Below, one piece after another: positions 25,882 to 34,485 of a stretch of DNA of 64,000 bases (the first letter of the stretch is position 1; every line of letters begins with the position of its first letter). The stretch comes from Planktomarina temperata RCA23 (GTDB taxonomy: Bacteria; Pseudomonadota; Alphaproteobacteria; Rhodobacterales; Rhodobacteraceae), in NCBI RefSeq assembly GCF_000738435.1, contig NZ_CP003984.1, forward strand, positions 992,001 through 1,056,000. The letters are read 5' to 3'. Under the pieces are notes generated by a model. That model ran no database searches, was not told the DNA's origin, and worked only from the letters and a program-made list of their open reading frames with translations. The position numbers and the translations under genes were made by a program.

Positions 25882-26688
25882 ATGTCCGATCTGCTTAAAA
25901 AACCTTTTGGAACCCATGGAAAAGTGCATGAAATCACGCCGCAATCTGCGGGTTGGCGCTATGTGGGCTTTTCCCTCTATCATTTACGCGCGGGCGAGCG
26001 CGCGGCTGAGCTGACGGGGGATCGCGAAGTTATTTTGGTGATGGTGGAAGGTAAAGCGCAGATCTGGGGCGCAGGGCAGGATTGGGGGGTCTTGGGCGCG
26101 CGGATGTCGGTGTTTGAAAAGACGCCGCCCCATTGTCTTTATCTGCCCAATGACACCGACTGGGCGGCCGTGGCCGAGACCGATTGTGTCATTGCTCTGT
26201 GCACAGCGCCGGGCAAAGGGGGGCATGCGGCGCGGCGGATTGGGCCCGAGGGCATCACACTGACGGAGCGGGGCAAGGGGGTGAATACCCGCTACATCAA
26301 CAATATTGCGATGGAAAATGAAGATTACTGTGACAGCTTGCTGGTGACAGAGGTGTTCACCCCGCCCGGGCATTGGTCCTCATATCCTAGCCATCGCCAC
26401 GATGAAGATGATTATCCGCGGATCACCTATCTTGAGGAGACCTACTATCATCGGCTCAACCCTGCCTCGGGCTTTGGGATTCAGCGGGTCTACACGGATG
26501 ATGGGCAATTGGATGAGACAATGGCGGCCAAAGATGGGGATGTGGTCTGTGTGCCGCGCGGCCATCACCCTTGCGGTGCGCCACATGGCTTTGAAATGTA
26601 TTATCTCAATGTCATGGCCGGGCCGCTGCGCAAGTGGCGATTTGTGGCGGCGCCCGAGGTGGAATGGATCTTGGAACGCGATGGGTGA
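25882..26688 (+). CDS. iolB: 5-deoxy-glucuronate isomerase
   Basis: A 268-residue bicupin enzyme of inositol catabolism that isomerises 5-deoxy-D-glucuronate to 5-dehydro-2-deoxy-D-gluconate in the cytoplasm. Seen: GWRYVGFSLYHLRAGE, then the metal-binding cluster YPSHRHDEDD (~168-177) followed by EETYYHRLNP, and VPRGHHPCGAPHGFEMYYLN (~225). An ATG 12 bases upstream is in frame, but gaggggcgca precedes the ATG at 25882 and makes it the better start. No other iol genes are in the window, so it is an isolated member of its pathway here, presumably supported by genes elsewhere. Confidence 0.93.
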   Translation: MSDLLKKPFGTHGKVHEITPQSAGWRYVGFSLYHLRAGERAAELTGDREVILVMVEGKAQIWGAGQDWGVLGARMSVFEKTPPHCLYLPNDTDWAAVAETDCVIALCTAPGKGGHAARRIGPEGITLTERGKGVNTRYINNIAMENEDYCDSLLVTEVFTPPGHWSSYPSHRHDEDDYPRITYLEETYYHRLNPASGFGIQRVYTDDGQLDETMAAKDGDVVCVPRGHHPCGAPHGFEMYYLNVMAGPLRKWRFVAAPEVEWILERDG

Positions 26689-26706
26689 GGGCTGGATCTC
26701 ACGGGC

Positions 26707-27039
26707 CTAGAGTAAAGCGAATATCACCGGGGCGAAGAAAACGCCGAGGCCCGCTAACATGCCCCAAATGACCTTGCGGGTCAGATAGGCCGTGCCAACG
26801 GCGGCACTTGCGGCGGCCAGATGCAACAGGGTGACCCCATCGGCGGCATCGGTTGGCCAGAGCACGAGGGGCGCCACCATGCCCGGAAGGACTGCGACCG
26901 GGGTAAAGCGCAGCATACGCTCAATCACAGGCGCCATGCGCTTTGAGCCGATCAATCCAAGAAACGAAAAGCGAATGGCAAATGTACCGATCGCGATGAG
27001 CGCAATAATCAGCCAGATTTCAAATTGCGAGTAATTCAT
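26707..27039 (-). CDS. azlD: AzlD-family branched-chain amino acid exporter subunit
   Basis: A 110-residue membrane protein with four hydrophobic helices. AIRFSFLGLIGSKRMAPVIE, then RMLRFTPVAVLPGMVAPLVL, is typical of AzlD. The longer upstream frame is disregarded because the ATG at 27039 overlaps the azlC stop by four bases. AzlC and AzlD together export branched-chain amino acids or analogues. Converges on iolB with an 18-bp gap. Confidence 0.88.
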   Translation of the reverse strand: MNYSQFEIWLIIALIAIGTFAIRFSFLGLIGSKRMAPVIERMLRFTPVAVLPGMVAPLVLWPTDAADGVTLLHLAAASAAVGTAYLTRKVIWGMLAGLGVFFAPVIFALL

Positions 27040-27743
27040 GCGCTGCGCTCCAGCAGTGTTTCGACAATGACCCCTGTGACCATGGCGCAAAAAGCTGCAA
27101 TCAAGAGCCCGCTGCCCGACGGCAGGCTGGCCAGTGCTAGGGCTAGAACAACTGACACAAAGGCGGTGGCGATATGGGCCAGCGATTTCAGCAAGGGCGC
27201 CACAGTGGACAAAAACGCCAGAGGCAAGACAAAGGACACCTCCAAACTGCTGGGTATCCAAGTGCCAATCTCTGCGCCGATATAAGTAAACAGGCACCAT
27301 AGCGGCGCAATCGTGAGCGAGACCCCTGCAAAATAAGCCACCCGTGAGGGCAGGGGCATGTCGGGTTGGTCTTCATATTTTGCAACAGCGAGCACATAGC
27401 TGTGATCAAAGTTCAAGTACCCAATAAAGGCCCGCTGCAACAGAGGCGCGCCGCCCAAATGGGGTGCCAAAGCAGCGGAATACATGGCCATTCGTAGGTT
27501 AACCGCCAAAGCGGCAGCGAGAATGAATCCAATGGCGGCATTGTCGAGCATCAATTGCAGCGCGGCAAATTGCGAGGCGCCCGCGATGACAAGAATGGAA
27601 AAGCTCAGGGTTTGGGCCAGGCTCAGCCCCGCTTCAATGGCAACAACTCCAAAGAGGGTTGCGAATGGCACGACCATGACAATAAAGGGCAAGACATCCA
27701 CAACCCCTGTCCAAAAAGCAGAACTTTCTAAAGAGCGTGTCAT
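27036..27743 (-). CDS. azlC: AzlC-family branched-chain amino acid exporter subunit
   Basis: A 235-residue inner-membrane protein. Family features are PFIVMVVPFATLFGVVAIEA, LVIAGASQFAALQLML (the A-G-A-S-Q-F-A motif) and LNFDHSYVLAVAKYE. It forms the large subunit of the AzlCD permease that exports leucine, isoleucine, valine or toxic analogues. It is translationally coupled to azlD. cimA lies 60 bp downstream of azlD's partner on the same strand but upstream in transcription order, so an isoleucine-synthesis and export grouping is suggestive. Confidence 0.88.
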   Translation of the reverse strand: MTRSLESSAFWTGVVDVLPFIVMVVPFATLFGVVAIEAGLSLAQTLSFSILVIAGASQFAALQLMLDNAAIGFILAAALAVNLRMAMYSAALAPHLGGAPLLQRAFIGYLNFDHSYVLAVAKYEDQPDMPLPSRVAYFAGVSLTIAPLWCLFTYIGAEIGTWIPSSLEVSFVLPLAFLSTVAPLLKSLAHIATAFVSVVLALALASLPSGSGLLIAAFCAMVTGVIVETLLERSA

Positions 27744-27803
27744 CAGGTCAGCCTTTTACAAGATAGGTTTGATATGGCCCGCAGCACAGGGGGCCCATGC
27801 GCC

Positions 27804-29426
27804 CTAGGCCGGCGGGGCCGTGTCGCGAATTAACTTCCAATTGACCGCATCCAACAAAGCCTCAAAGCTGGCGTCCACGATATTGGCGGAAACGCCGACG
27901 GTGGCCCAGCTGCGTCCTTTGCTGTCTTCGCAATCGATCACCACGCGCGTGACGGCCTCTGTGCCACCTTGGGTGATGCGCACCTTGTAATCGGTCAAAT
28001 TCATGTCATCGATCATCGCCTGATAAGGGCCAAGGTCTTTGGCCAGAGCTTTGGAGAGCGCATTCACAGGGCCCCGGTCATTGCCCAGCTCATCCATTGA
28101 CTCGCTGACGGACATTTTCTTTTCGCCATCAATCCGCACCACAACCAATGCCTCGGACAAAGACACCATGCGATTGTATTTGTTTTTGCGCCGCTCCACT
28201 GAGACTTTGTAGCGTTTGACTTCAAAAAAAACTGGACAGAGCCCCAATTCGCGCCGTGCCAATATCTCAAAACTGGCTTGTGCCGTGTCGTAGGAATATC
28301 CTTGTGCTTCGCGCTCTTTGACCAATTCCAAAATACGCCCCAATGCGGGGTCGTCTTTTTCGACGATCAAATTTGCCTCTTTGAGGCGTTTGCGTAGGTT
28401 CGATTGCCCGGCTTGGTTCGACATGGGGATGTCGCGTTGATTGCCGACCAAGGCCGGGTCGATATGCTCATAGGTGACAGGGTTCTTGAGGATGGCGCTG
28501 GCATGTAGGCCGGCTTTATGGACAAATGCGCTGGCTCCGACGAAAGGGGCCTGGGGCGCTGGTATCCGGTTGAGAATATCGTCGAGCACCCGTGAGGCGC
28601 GTTTTATGTCCCGCAAAGCCGCATCAGTGACGCCGATCTCATAGTTCGACCGATAGGGCTCTTTGAGCTTGAGGATTGGCAGAAGTGAGGTGAGGTTGGC
28701 ATTACCGCATCGCTCGCCCAACCCGTTCAGCGTGCCTTGAATTTGCCGTGCCCCTGCATCGATGGCAGCCAGGGTATTGGCGACAGCATTTTCTGTATCG
28801 TTATGGGTGTGAATGCCCAAATGATCACCCGGCAGCCCGGCTGTGATGACCTCTTGCACGATCTGGCCAACCTCGGCCGGCAAGGCGCCCCCATTGGTGT
28901 CGCATAGCACGATCCAACGTGCGCCTGCGGCAAAGGCGGCCTGAATGCAGGCGCGTGCATAATCGGGATTGGCCTTATAGCCATCAAAGAAATGTTCCGC
29001 ATCAAACAGAGCTTCCCGGCCCTGGCTGACGAGATGCTCGATTGAGCGCCTAATGTTCTCAATATTTTCGTCCAAGGTGATGCCAAGCGCCGTTTCGACA
29101 TGAAAATCATGGGTTTTACCGACCAGACAGACAGCCGCTGTATTGGCATTGACCACAGCATTGAGCGCCGTGTCATTTTCGGCGGAATGTCCGGCGCGTT
29201 TGGTCATGCCAAAGGCCGTGAAGGTGGCGCGGAGTTTGGGTTGGCTGTCAAACCAAGCGCTGTCGATCGGATTGGCCCCTGGCCAGCCGCCCTCAATATA
29301 ATCAACGCCAAGCGCGTCTAAGGTCGCTGCGATTTGCTGTTTTTCCGCAAGTGAAAATTGCACCCCCTGCGTCTGCTGACCATCCCTTAGGGTGGTGTCA
29401 TAGACATATAGGCGTTCTTTGGTCAT
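27804..29426 (-). CDS. cimA: (R)-citramalate synthase
   Basis: A 540-residue enzyme condensing acetyl-CoA with pyruvate to (R)-citramalate, the first step of the threonine-independent route to isoleucine. The N-terminal TIM barrel has YDTTLRDGQQTQGVQFSLAE, IEGGWPGANP, VLCDTNGGALP and the metal-binding LGIHTHNDTENAVANTLAAI, followed by GTLNGLGERCGNANL. The C-terminal LeuA_dimer domain (~400-535) is the allosteric regulatory part, normally sensing isoleucine. The GGWPGANP motif and the overall length separate CimA from LeuA and homocitrate synthase. An earlier ATG is in frame, but ggagcccttc before the ATG at 29426 supports this start. Confidence 0.92.
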   Translation of the reverse strand: MTKERLYVYDTTLRDGQQTQGVQFSLAEKQQIAATLDALGVDYIEGGWPGANPIDSAWFDSQPKLRATFTAFGMTKRAGHSAENDTALNAVVNANTAAVCLVGKTHDFHVETALGITLDENIENIRRSIEHLVSQGREALFDAEHFFDGYKANPDYARACIQAAFAAGARWIVLCDTNGGALPAEVGQIVQEVITAGLPGDHLGIHTHNDTENAVANTLAAIDAGARQIQGTLNGLGERCGNANLTSLLPILKLKEPYRSNYEIGVTDAALRDIKRASRVLDDILNRIPAPQAPFVGASAFVHKAGLHASAILKNPVTYEHIDPALVGNQRDIPMSNQAGQSNLRKRLKEANLIVEKDDPALGRILELVKEREAQGYSYDTAQASFEILARRELGLCPVFFEVKRYKVSVERRKNKYNRMVSLSEALVVVRIDGEKKMSVSESMDELGNDRGPVNALSKALAKDLGPYQAMIDDMNLTDYKVRITQGGTEAVTRVVIDCEDSKGRSWATVGVSANIVDASFEALLDAVNWKLIRDTAPPA

Positions 29427-29498
29427 GAAGGGCTCCAGTTTGCGCGCATAAAACCAGCACAAGGCGAAAGGTCAACCCCGCGCCTCTGCCTCTTCGCC

Positions 29499-30656
29499 CT
29501 AAGTCTGCACCATCAAAGCATCGAGCCCGTGGAAATGGTAGCTGTTGGCATAGGTTGGCGCTTGGCTAATGTGCAAATTCGGGCAGCGGTCAAAGAGCAG
29601 CTGCAAACTGAGTGAAATTTCCAGCCGGGCAAGCGGCGCGCCAACGCAAAAATGCAATCCGGCACCGAAGGATTGATGGGCGGTGGATTTGCGGTGTGGG
29701 TCAAAAACATGCGGATTTTCGACAAAGGCGGGATCGCGATTGGCTGCTGCCAAAAGGCAAGCCACCTCTTGGCCCTTGTGAATATCAAAACCAAAACACG
29801 TGGTGTCTTCATAAGCAAATCGGGTGAAGAGATGCAAAGGCGGGTCGAAGCGCAAGACTTCTTCAACCAATTGCGGTGTCACCTCACGGTGGGGGCTCGG
29901 CAGAAGCGTTTTGAGCGCATTGCCCAGCGTGTGCACCGTGGCCTCATGCCCGGCGTTGAGCAGCAATATGCAGGTGGAGATCAACTCGGCACCGGTGAGC
30001 TTTTCGCCTGCTTCCTCAGCTGCAATGAGATCGGACAATAGATCGTCACGCGGCTGGCTGCGGCGGTGGGCGATGTAGCTGTCCAGAAAGGCGGTGAACT
30101 CCAGCGTGGCCTGATTGGCTGCGATTTCCACCTCATAGCTGCGGTTCGATTGATACATGGCCACCATTGCGTTGGACCAGCTTAGAAGATCCGAACTTCG
30201 ATCGGTGGGCACGCCCAAGAGTTTGGCGATGATATGCACCGGCAGGGGGCGGGCGAAGGCGTTGAGGAAATCAAAGGGCTGGGCGGGGAAGGCGTCGATC
30301 AACCTGTGGCAAGTCTCTGTGATCTGAGGGGCCATGGCGGCAACTTTTTTGCTGGTGAAGGCGCGCAAAACCAAGCCGCGCAACCGGCTGTGGCGCGGCG
30401 GCTCAAGCTCAAGCATCGAGTGGCTCTCATTGGCCTGCCAGTCGGCGAGGTGGGCGGGACATTGGGGCGCGGTCAGGGCCTCTCGGCCAAATTTGCGGTT
30501 TGTCAGCAGCCCGCGCACCGCCCGGTAGCTGACGGCAGCTGGCATCTTATAGTCATCCCACCACACCAGATCACCCATCGCGCGGGCGCGGTCATAGGCG
30601 GGATAGGGATTTTGCACAAAACTGGTATCTGTGGGCGATTGTTTGAATATTTTCAT
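29499..30656 (-). CDS. cytochrome P450 (soluble bacterial class)
   Basis: A 385-residue P450. The haem-binding loop is FGAGLHFCVGAPLARLE (Cys ~340), the K-helix ExxR lies in LVEEVLRFDPP, and the I-helix reads LLLNAGHEATVHTLG, where the usual Thr after the acidic residue is Ala followed by Thr. It is an oxygen-dependent monooxygenase needing a ferredoxin and reductase, neither encoded nearby. The frame extends 33 codons further upstream, but the MKIFKQSPTDTSF start (30656) is the family-like N-terminus. Substrate unknown. It is divergent from dctP with a shared 153-bp promoter region. Confidence 0.9.
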   Translation of the reverse strand: MKIFKQSPTDTSFVQNPYPAYDRARAMGDLVWWDDYKMPAAVSYRAVRGLLTNRKFGREALTAPQCPAHLADWQANESHSMLELEPPRHSRLRGLVLRAFTSKKVAAMAPQITETCHRLIDAFPAQPFDFLNAFARPLPVHIIAKLLGVPTDRSSDLLSWSNAMVAMYQSNRSYEVEIAANQATLEFTAFLDSYIAHRRSQPRDDLLSDLIAAEEAGEKLTGAELISTCILLLNAGHEATVHTLGNALKTLLPSPHREVTPQLVEEVLRFDPPLHLFTRFAYEDTTCFGFDIHKGQEVACLLAAANRDPAFVENPHVFDPHRKSTAHQSFGAGLHFCVGAPLARLEISLSLQLLFDRCPNLHISQAPTYANSYHFHGLDALMVQT

Positions 30657-30809
30657 GTCGCCATGACAGCCGAAACTGTGCACTGTGACAAGATGTGTTG
30701 AATGTATTTCAACATCCGACGTAAAAACGACGAAAGTTCCTTGTTTTTTAGCCACCGCGATATAGAGTCTGTCTCACTCCGGGCAAACCGGTTAACTTGG
30801 GAGGATACC

Positions 30810-31811
30810 ATGAAATATTTTACTGCGGCAGCGGCCGCTGTTGCACTGTCGTTTTCTGCAAGCGCAGCTTTTGCGGCCTGTGATGCCGGCGAAACTGTCA
30901 TTAAATTTAGCCATGTGACCAATACAGACAAGCATCCCAAAGGGATTGCGGCGACTTTGTTGATGGATCGTGTCAATGCGGAAATGAATGGCAAAGCCTG
31001 CGTTGAAGTTTTCCCAAATTCCACACTGTACAACGATGACCAAGTGTTGGAAGCCCTGTTGAACGGTGACGTTCAAATGGCCGCGCCATCCTTGTCAAAA
31101 TTCGAGCAATTCACCAAACAGTTCCGCATTTTCGATTTGCCGTTTATGTTCAAAAACATCCATGCTGTGGATGAGTTCCAAAGCTCCGCAACGGGTCAAG
31201 CGATGAAAGAATCGATGACCAAGCGCGGCCTGCTTGGCCTGGCGTTCTGGCACAATGGCATGAAGCAAATGTCAGCCAATGTTCCTTTGATGCTGCCGTC
31301 CGATGCCGATGGTTTGAAATTCCGCGTGCAAAACTCTGAAGTGCTCAAAGCGCAAATGGCAGCAATGGGCGCAAGCCCGCAGCCAATGGCTTTCTCTGAG
31401 GTCTATGGCGCTTTGCAAACGGGCGTTGTGGATGGGCAAGAGAACACTTGGTCCAATATCTTTGGCCAAAAATTCTTTGAAGTTCAGGACGGTGTGACAG
31501 AAACTGATCACGGTGTGATCGATTACCTCGTTGTGACCTCAACAGATTTTTGGGATGGTCTGCCCTCAGATGTGCGTGACCAACTCGCGACGATCTTGAC
31601 CGAGGTGACTGAGGCCCGCAATGGCGAGTCCACTGCGGTGAACGCGGCTGCCAAGCAAGCCATTTTGGATGCGGGCGGTGTTGTGCGGACATTGAACGCC
31701 GACCAGCGCGCCGCTTGGGTTGAAGCCATGTTGCCGGTTTGGGGTCAATTTGTTGACGGCGTAGGCCAAGACAATATCGACGCTGCACAGGCGATCAACG
31801 CCAACCACTAA
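30810..31811 (+). CDS. dctP: TRAP transporter solute-binding protein
   Basis: A 333-residue periplasmic protein. The frame is open from 30702, but the ATG at 30810 follows the strong site gggaggatacc and begins directly with a signal peptide (MKYFTAAAAAVALSFSASAA, then FA/ACD). Mature features of the DctP family: FSHVTNTDKHPKG, GDVQMAAPSLSKFEQF, the signature LKFRVQNSEVLKAQMAAMGA with the carboxylate-binding Arg, and GALQTGVVDGQENTWSNI with the conserved Asn/Trp region. It delivers a carboxylate to DctQM for sodium-driven uptake. The ligand is a C4-dicarboxylate or similar acid. A terminator-like hairpin separates it from dctQ. Confidence 0.92.
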   Translation: MKYFTAAAAAVALSFSASAAFAACDAGETVIKFSHVTNTDKHPKGIAATLLMDRVNAEMNGKACVEVFPNSTLYNDDQVLEALLNGDVQMAAPSLSKFEQFTKQFRIFDLPFMFKNIHAVDEFQSSATGQAMKESMTKRGLLGLAFWHNGMKQMSANVPLMLPSDADGLKFRVQNSEVLKAQMAAMGASPQPMAFSEVYGALQTGVVDGQENTWSNIFGQKFFEVQDGVTETDHGVIDYLVVTSTDFWDGLPSDVRDQLATILTEVTEARNGESTAVNAAAKQAILDAGGVVRTLNADQRAAWVEAMLPVWGQFVDGVGQDNIDAAQAINANH

Positions 31812-31828
31812 AGCGGCTCACAAGCCTA

Positions 31829-31856
31829 TTGGCCTGCAGAAATGCAGGCCAATTTT
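31829..31856 (+). terminator. stem-loop with T-run between dctP and dctQ (attenuator)
   Basis: A perfect 10-bp stem (31829-31838 with 31843-31852) closed by a GAAA tetraloop and followed by TTTT. This is an intrinsic-terminator-like structure placed right after the binding-protein gene. It would let much of the transcription stop or be stabilised there, so that DctP is made in excess over DctQM, as is common in binding-protein-dependent transport operons. Confidence 0.75.
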
Positions 31857-31875
31857 ACATTTTAGGACTTGCAAA

Positions 31876-32568
31876 ATGTCATCATCCCCCCAGACCCCTC
31901 GCTCCAGAATAGGCCATTGGGTCAATGAGATTGAGGAGACGGCCATCGCCATCCTTCTTGGCCTTATGACTCTGATTACCTTCACCAATGTGGTCCTGCG
32001 CTATGGGTTCAACACGGGATTGATTTGGGGGCTTGAAGCGACAACCTTCTTGTTTGCGTGGCTGGTATTGTTTGGTGTGAGCTATGCGGTCAAGGTGACG
32101 GCGCATTTGGGCGTCGATGCGCTCATCAATGTTTTTAAACCGAAAACGCGCCGAATTCTAACGCTGATCGCGGCGGCGGTTTGCGTGATCTATGCTGGGC
32201 TACTGATGAAAGGGGCTTGGGATTACTGGGCCAATTTCGCCAATTTGCCACAAACGACGGGGCGTTGGTTTCCAACCGGATTTGAAGAGATGAAACGCAC
32301 CTCTTACCGCGGATGGTATGAGGTCATTGATATCGCCTTTCCCGAATGGTTGCGCTGGATCCAACCTCTCATGAACGATGGGGATGACTATGAAAAAATC
32401 CCGCGGTTCATTCCTTATTTTATTCTTCCCTTTGGCATGGCGCTGCTCTTGTTCCGCTTTGTCCAAGTCTTCGTGCGCTTGCTGCGCGGCCAAGAGGCCA
32501 GCTTGATTGTCAGCCATGAAGTTGAAGAGGCTGTTGCCGAAGTTAAACACTTGAACGCTAAGGACTAA
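31876..32568 (+). CDS. dctQ: TRAP transporter small membrane subunit
   Basis: A 230-residue four-helix membrane protein. TAIAILLGLMTLITFTNVVL, then RYGFNTGLIWGLEATTFLFA with the typical W-x-x-E core, and KVTAHLGVDALINVF are DctQ features. The segment around residues 115-170 is a hydrophilic insertion (LPQTTGRWFPTGFEEMKRTS and following), making it longer than the usual ~170-190 residues. It bridges the binding protein and DctM. Four bp separate it from dctM. Confidence 0.9.
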   Translation: MSSSPQTPRSRIGHWVNEIEETAIAILLGLMTLITFTNVVLRYGFNTGLIWGLEATTFLFAWLVLFGVSYAVKVTAHLGVDALINVFKPKTRRILTLIAAAVCVIYAGLLMKGAWDYWANFANLPQTTGRWFPTGFEEMKRTSYRGWYEVIDIAFPEWLRWIQPLMNDGDDYEKIPRFIPYFILPFGMALLLFRFVQVFVRLLRGQEASLIVSHEVEEAVAEVKHLNAKD

Positions 32569-32572
32569 CCCT

Positions 32573-34420
32573 ATGGAAGTTGCAATTTTATTTGCTGTTG
32601 TTGTTGGTCTGATGCTCATCGGCGTGCCCATTGCGGTCAGCCTGGGGATGGCGTCCATCTTGTTTTTGCTGGCCCTTGGCGATACTTCGCTGGCCTCCAT
32701 TGCACAGACATTCTTTCAGGCCATGGCGGGCCATTATACCCTGCTGGCCATTCCCTTTTTCATACTGGCCTCGGGCTTCATGTCCACCGGCGGTGTGGCG
32801 CGACGGATTATCCGGTTTTCTGTGGCCCTTGTGGGGCATGTTCCGGGCGGTCTGGCCATTGCCGGCGTGTTTGCTTGTATGATGTTTGCGGCGCTCTCGG
32901 GTTCGTCGCCGGCCACGGTTGTGGCGATTGGCTCCATCGTGATCGCGGGGATGCACCAAGCGGGCTATACAAAGGACTTTGCTGCGGGTGTGATCGCCAA
33001 CGCGGGCACTTTGGGCATTTTGATCCCACCGTCCATTGTGATGGTGGTCTATGCCTCCTCGGTGGATGTTTCGGTCGGGCGGATGTTCTTGGCCGGGGTC
33101 TTGCCGGGCCTTTTGGCTGGCAGCATGTTGATGATTACCATCTACATTATGGCGCGAGTGAAAAACCTGCCAAAGGGGGATTGGCAAGGATGGGATGAGG
33201 TTGCAGCTTCCGTTCTCGATGCCGCCTTTGGATTGGTTTTGATCGTGATCATTCTGGGCGGAATTTACGGCGGTATTTTCACCCCAACAGAGGCCGCTGC
33301 TGTGGCCTGCGTCTATGCGTTTTTCGCAGCTCTGATGATCTACCGCGATATGGGCCCCTTGCAAGGCAAGGGCTGGTTGCGTGAGAGCGAGCAGCGCGCC
33401 TTTGGTTTGGGGCTGCGCGTTGTGGCCTTTGCAATTATTGGCTTCTTGCTGCATGTCTCGCTCGGCAAGGCGGGTGTCTACCCCGCGGGTTGGGGGCTGG
33501 CTGTTGCGATTGCTTGGGTTTTGGTCTGCCTCGCCACCGGCTGGGCGATGACCCATTTTGCGGCCCAGCGTAGCCGCGTGGCTTGGCCCGTGATCGTGGT
33601 GCTGGGCGCTGTGCCGGGCGTCATCTTTGCCTATTGGACGATGATCTCAATTTTCCACGGCCTATCGGAATTTGCCTCCGGTTCGATGCTCGCTTTTGCC
33701 AGCACCGGGCTTTTGGCTCTTGTTGCTGCGGTGTTTCTCTTCGCGGCCACCGTGGCACCAGCCATTATCTTCACGTTTTCGCTGCATGGAGCGGCCCGCG
33801 AGGGGGAGGCCACTGGATTTGGCGTCAGCCTTTTGGGCGGCGCCAAGGCCATGGGCCGAGGTGTGATTGAGGCGATTATCTATTTGCCAGCCGCTGTTGT
33901 GCATAAAGACACCCGCAAAACCTTGTTTGAGTCTGGAAAACTCACAGTGACTTTGATGTTCATCATCGCCAATGCGCTCATCCTCAAACATGTGTTGACG
34001 GATGAGCAAATCCCTCAGCATATTGCCTCTGCCATGCTGTCCGCAGGGTTTGGGCCGATTATGTTCTTGGTGATCGTCAATGTGATCTTGTTGATTGGCG
34101 GGCAATTTATGGAGCCATCGGGGCTTTTGGTCATCGTGGCGCCCTTGGTCTTCCCGATTGCAATTGAGCTGGGCATTGACCCGATCCATCTGGGCATCAT
34201 CATGGTGGTGAATATGGAGATCGGCATGATCACCCCGCCCGTGGGGCTCAATCTTTTTGTGACCTCTGGCGTGGCGAATATGCCGATGATGTCCGTTGTG
34301 CGCGCGGCCTTGCCCTTTTTGGCGGTCCTGTTCGTTTTCTTAATTCTGATTACCTATGTGCCTTGGATTTCGACGGTCTTGCCAAATGCGATGATGGGAC
34401 CGGAATTGATTGTAAAATGA
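32573..34420 (+). CDS. dctM: TRAP transporter large membrane subunit, enlarged
   Basis: A 615-residue permease; ordinary DctM proteins are about 425-440. The N-terminal part is canonical (LMLIGVPIAVSLGMASILFL, FFILASGFMSTGGVARRII, CMMFAALSGSSPATVVAIGS, GTLGILIPPSIVMVVYASS, GGIFTPTEAAAVACVYAFFA). After IYRDMGPLQGKGW there is an extra ~180-residue hydrophobic region with further helices before the family sequence resumes at LFESGKLTVTLMFIIANALI and ends with the GMITPPVGLNLFVTSGV motif. Enlarged DctM forms occur in this bacterial group. It provides the sodium-coupled channel. Confidence 0.9.
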   Translation: MEVAILFAVVVGLMLIGVPIAVSLGMASILFLLALGDTSLASIAQTFFQAMAGHYTLLAIPFFILASGFMSTGGVARRIIRFSVALVGHVPGGLAIAGVFACMMFAALSGSSPATVVAIGSIVIAGMHQAGYTKDFAAGVIANAGTLGILIPPSIVMVVYASSVDVSVGRMFLAGVLPGLLAGSMLMITIYIMARVKNLPKGDWQGWDEVAASVLDAAFGLVLIVIILGGIYGGIFTPTEAAAVACVYAFFAALMIYRDMGPLQGKGWLRESEQRAFGLGLRVVAFAIIGFLLHVSLGKAGVYPAGWGLAVAIAWVLVCLATGWAMTHFAAQRSRVAWPVIVVLGAVPGVIFAYWTMISIFHGLSEFASGSMLAFASTGLLALVAAVFLFAATVAPAIIFTFSLHGAAREGEATGFGVSLLGGAKAMGRGVIEAIIYLPAAVVHKDTRKTLFESGKLTVTLMFIIANALILKHVLTDEQIPQHIASAMLSAGFGPIMFLVIVNVILLIGGQFMEPSGLLVIVAPLVFPIAIELGIDPIHLGIIMVVNMEIGMITPPVGLNLFVTSGVANMPMMSVVRAALPFLAVLFVFLILITYVPWISTVLPNAMMGPELIVK

Positions 34421-34485
34421 TAGATTAGAAAGGCCAAAGCCTATATCCCTTTTGCAAAGGGCTTGCGGCCAAACGGAGGATAATA

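Noticed and set aside
32588-33556. Long 322-residue antisense frame within dctM
   Set aside because: Its composition (rich in His, Gln, Asn, Arg) is what the reverse strand of a hydrophobic membrane gene produces; no domain is visible.
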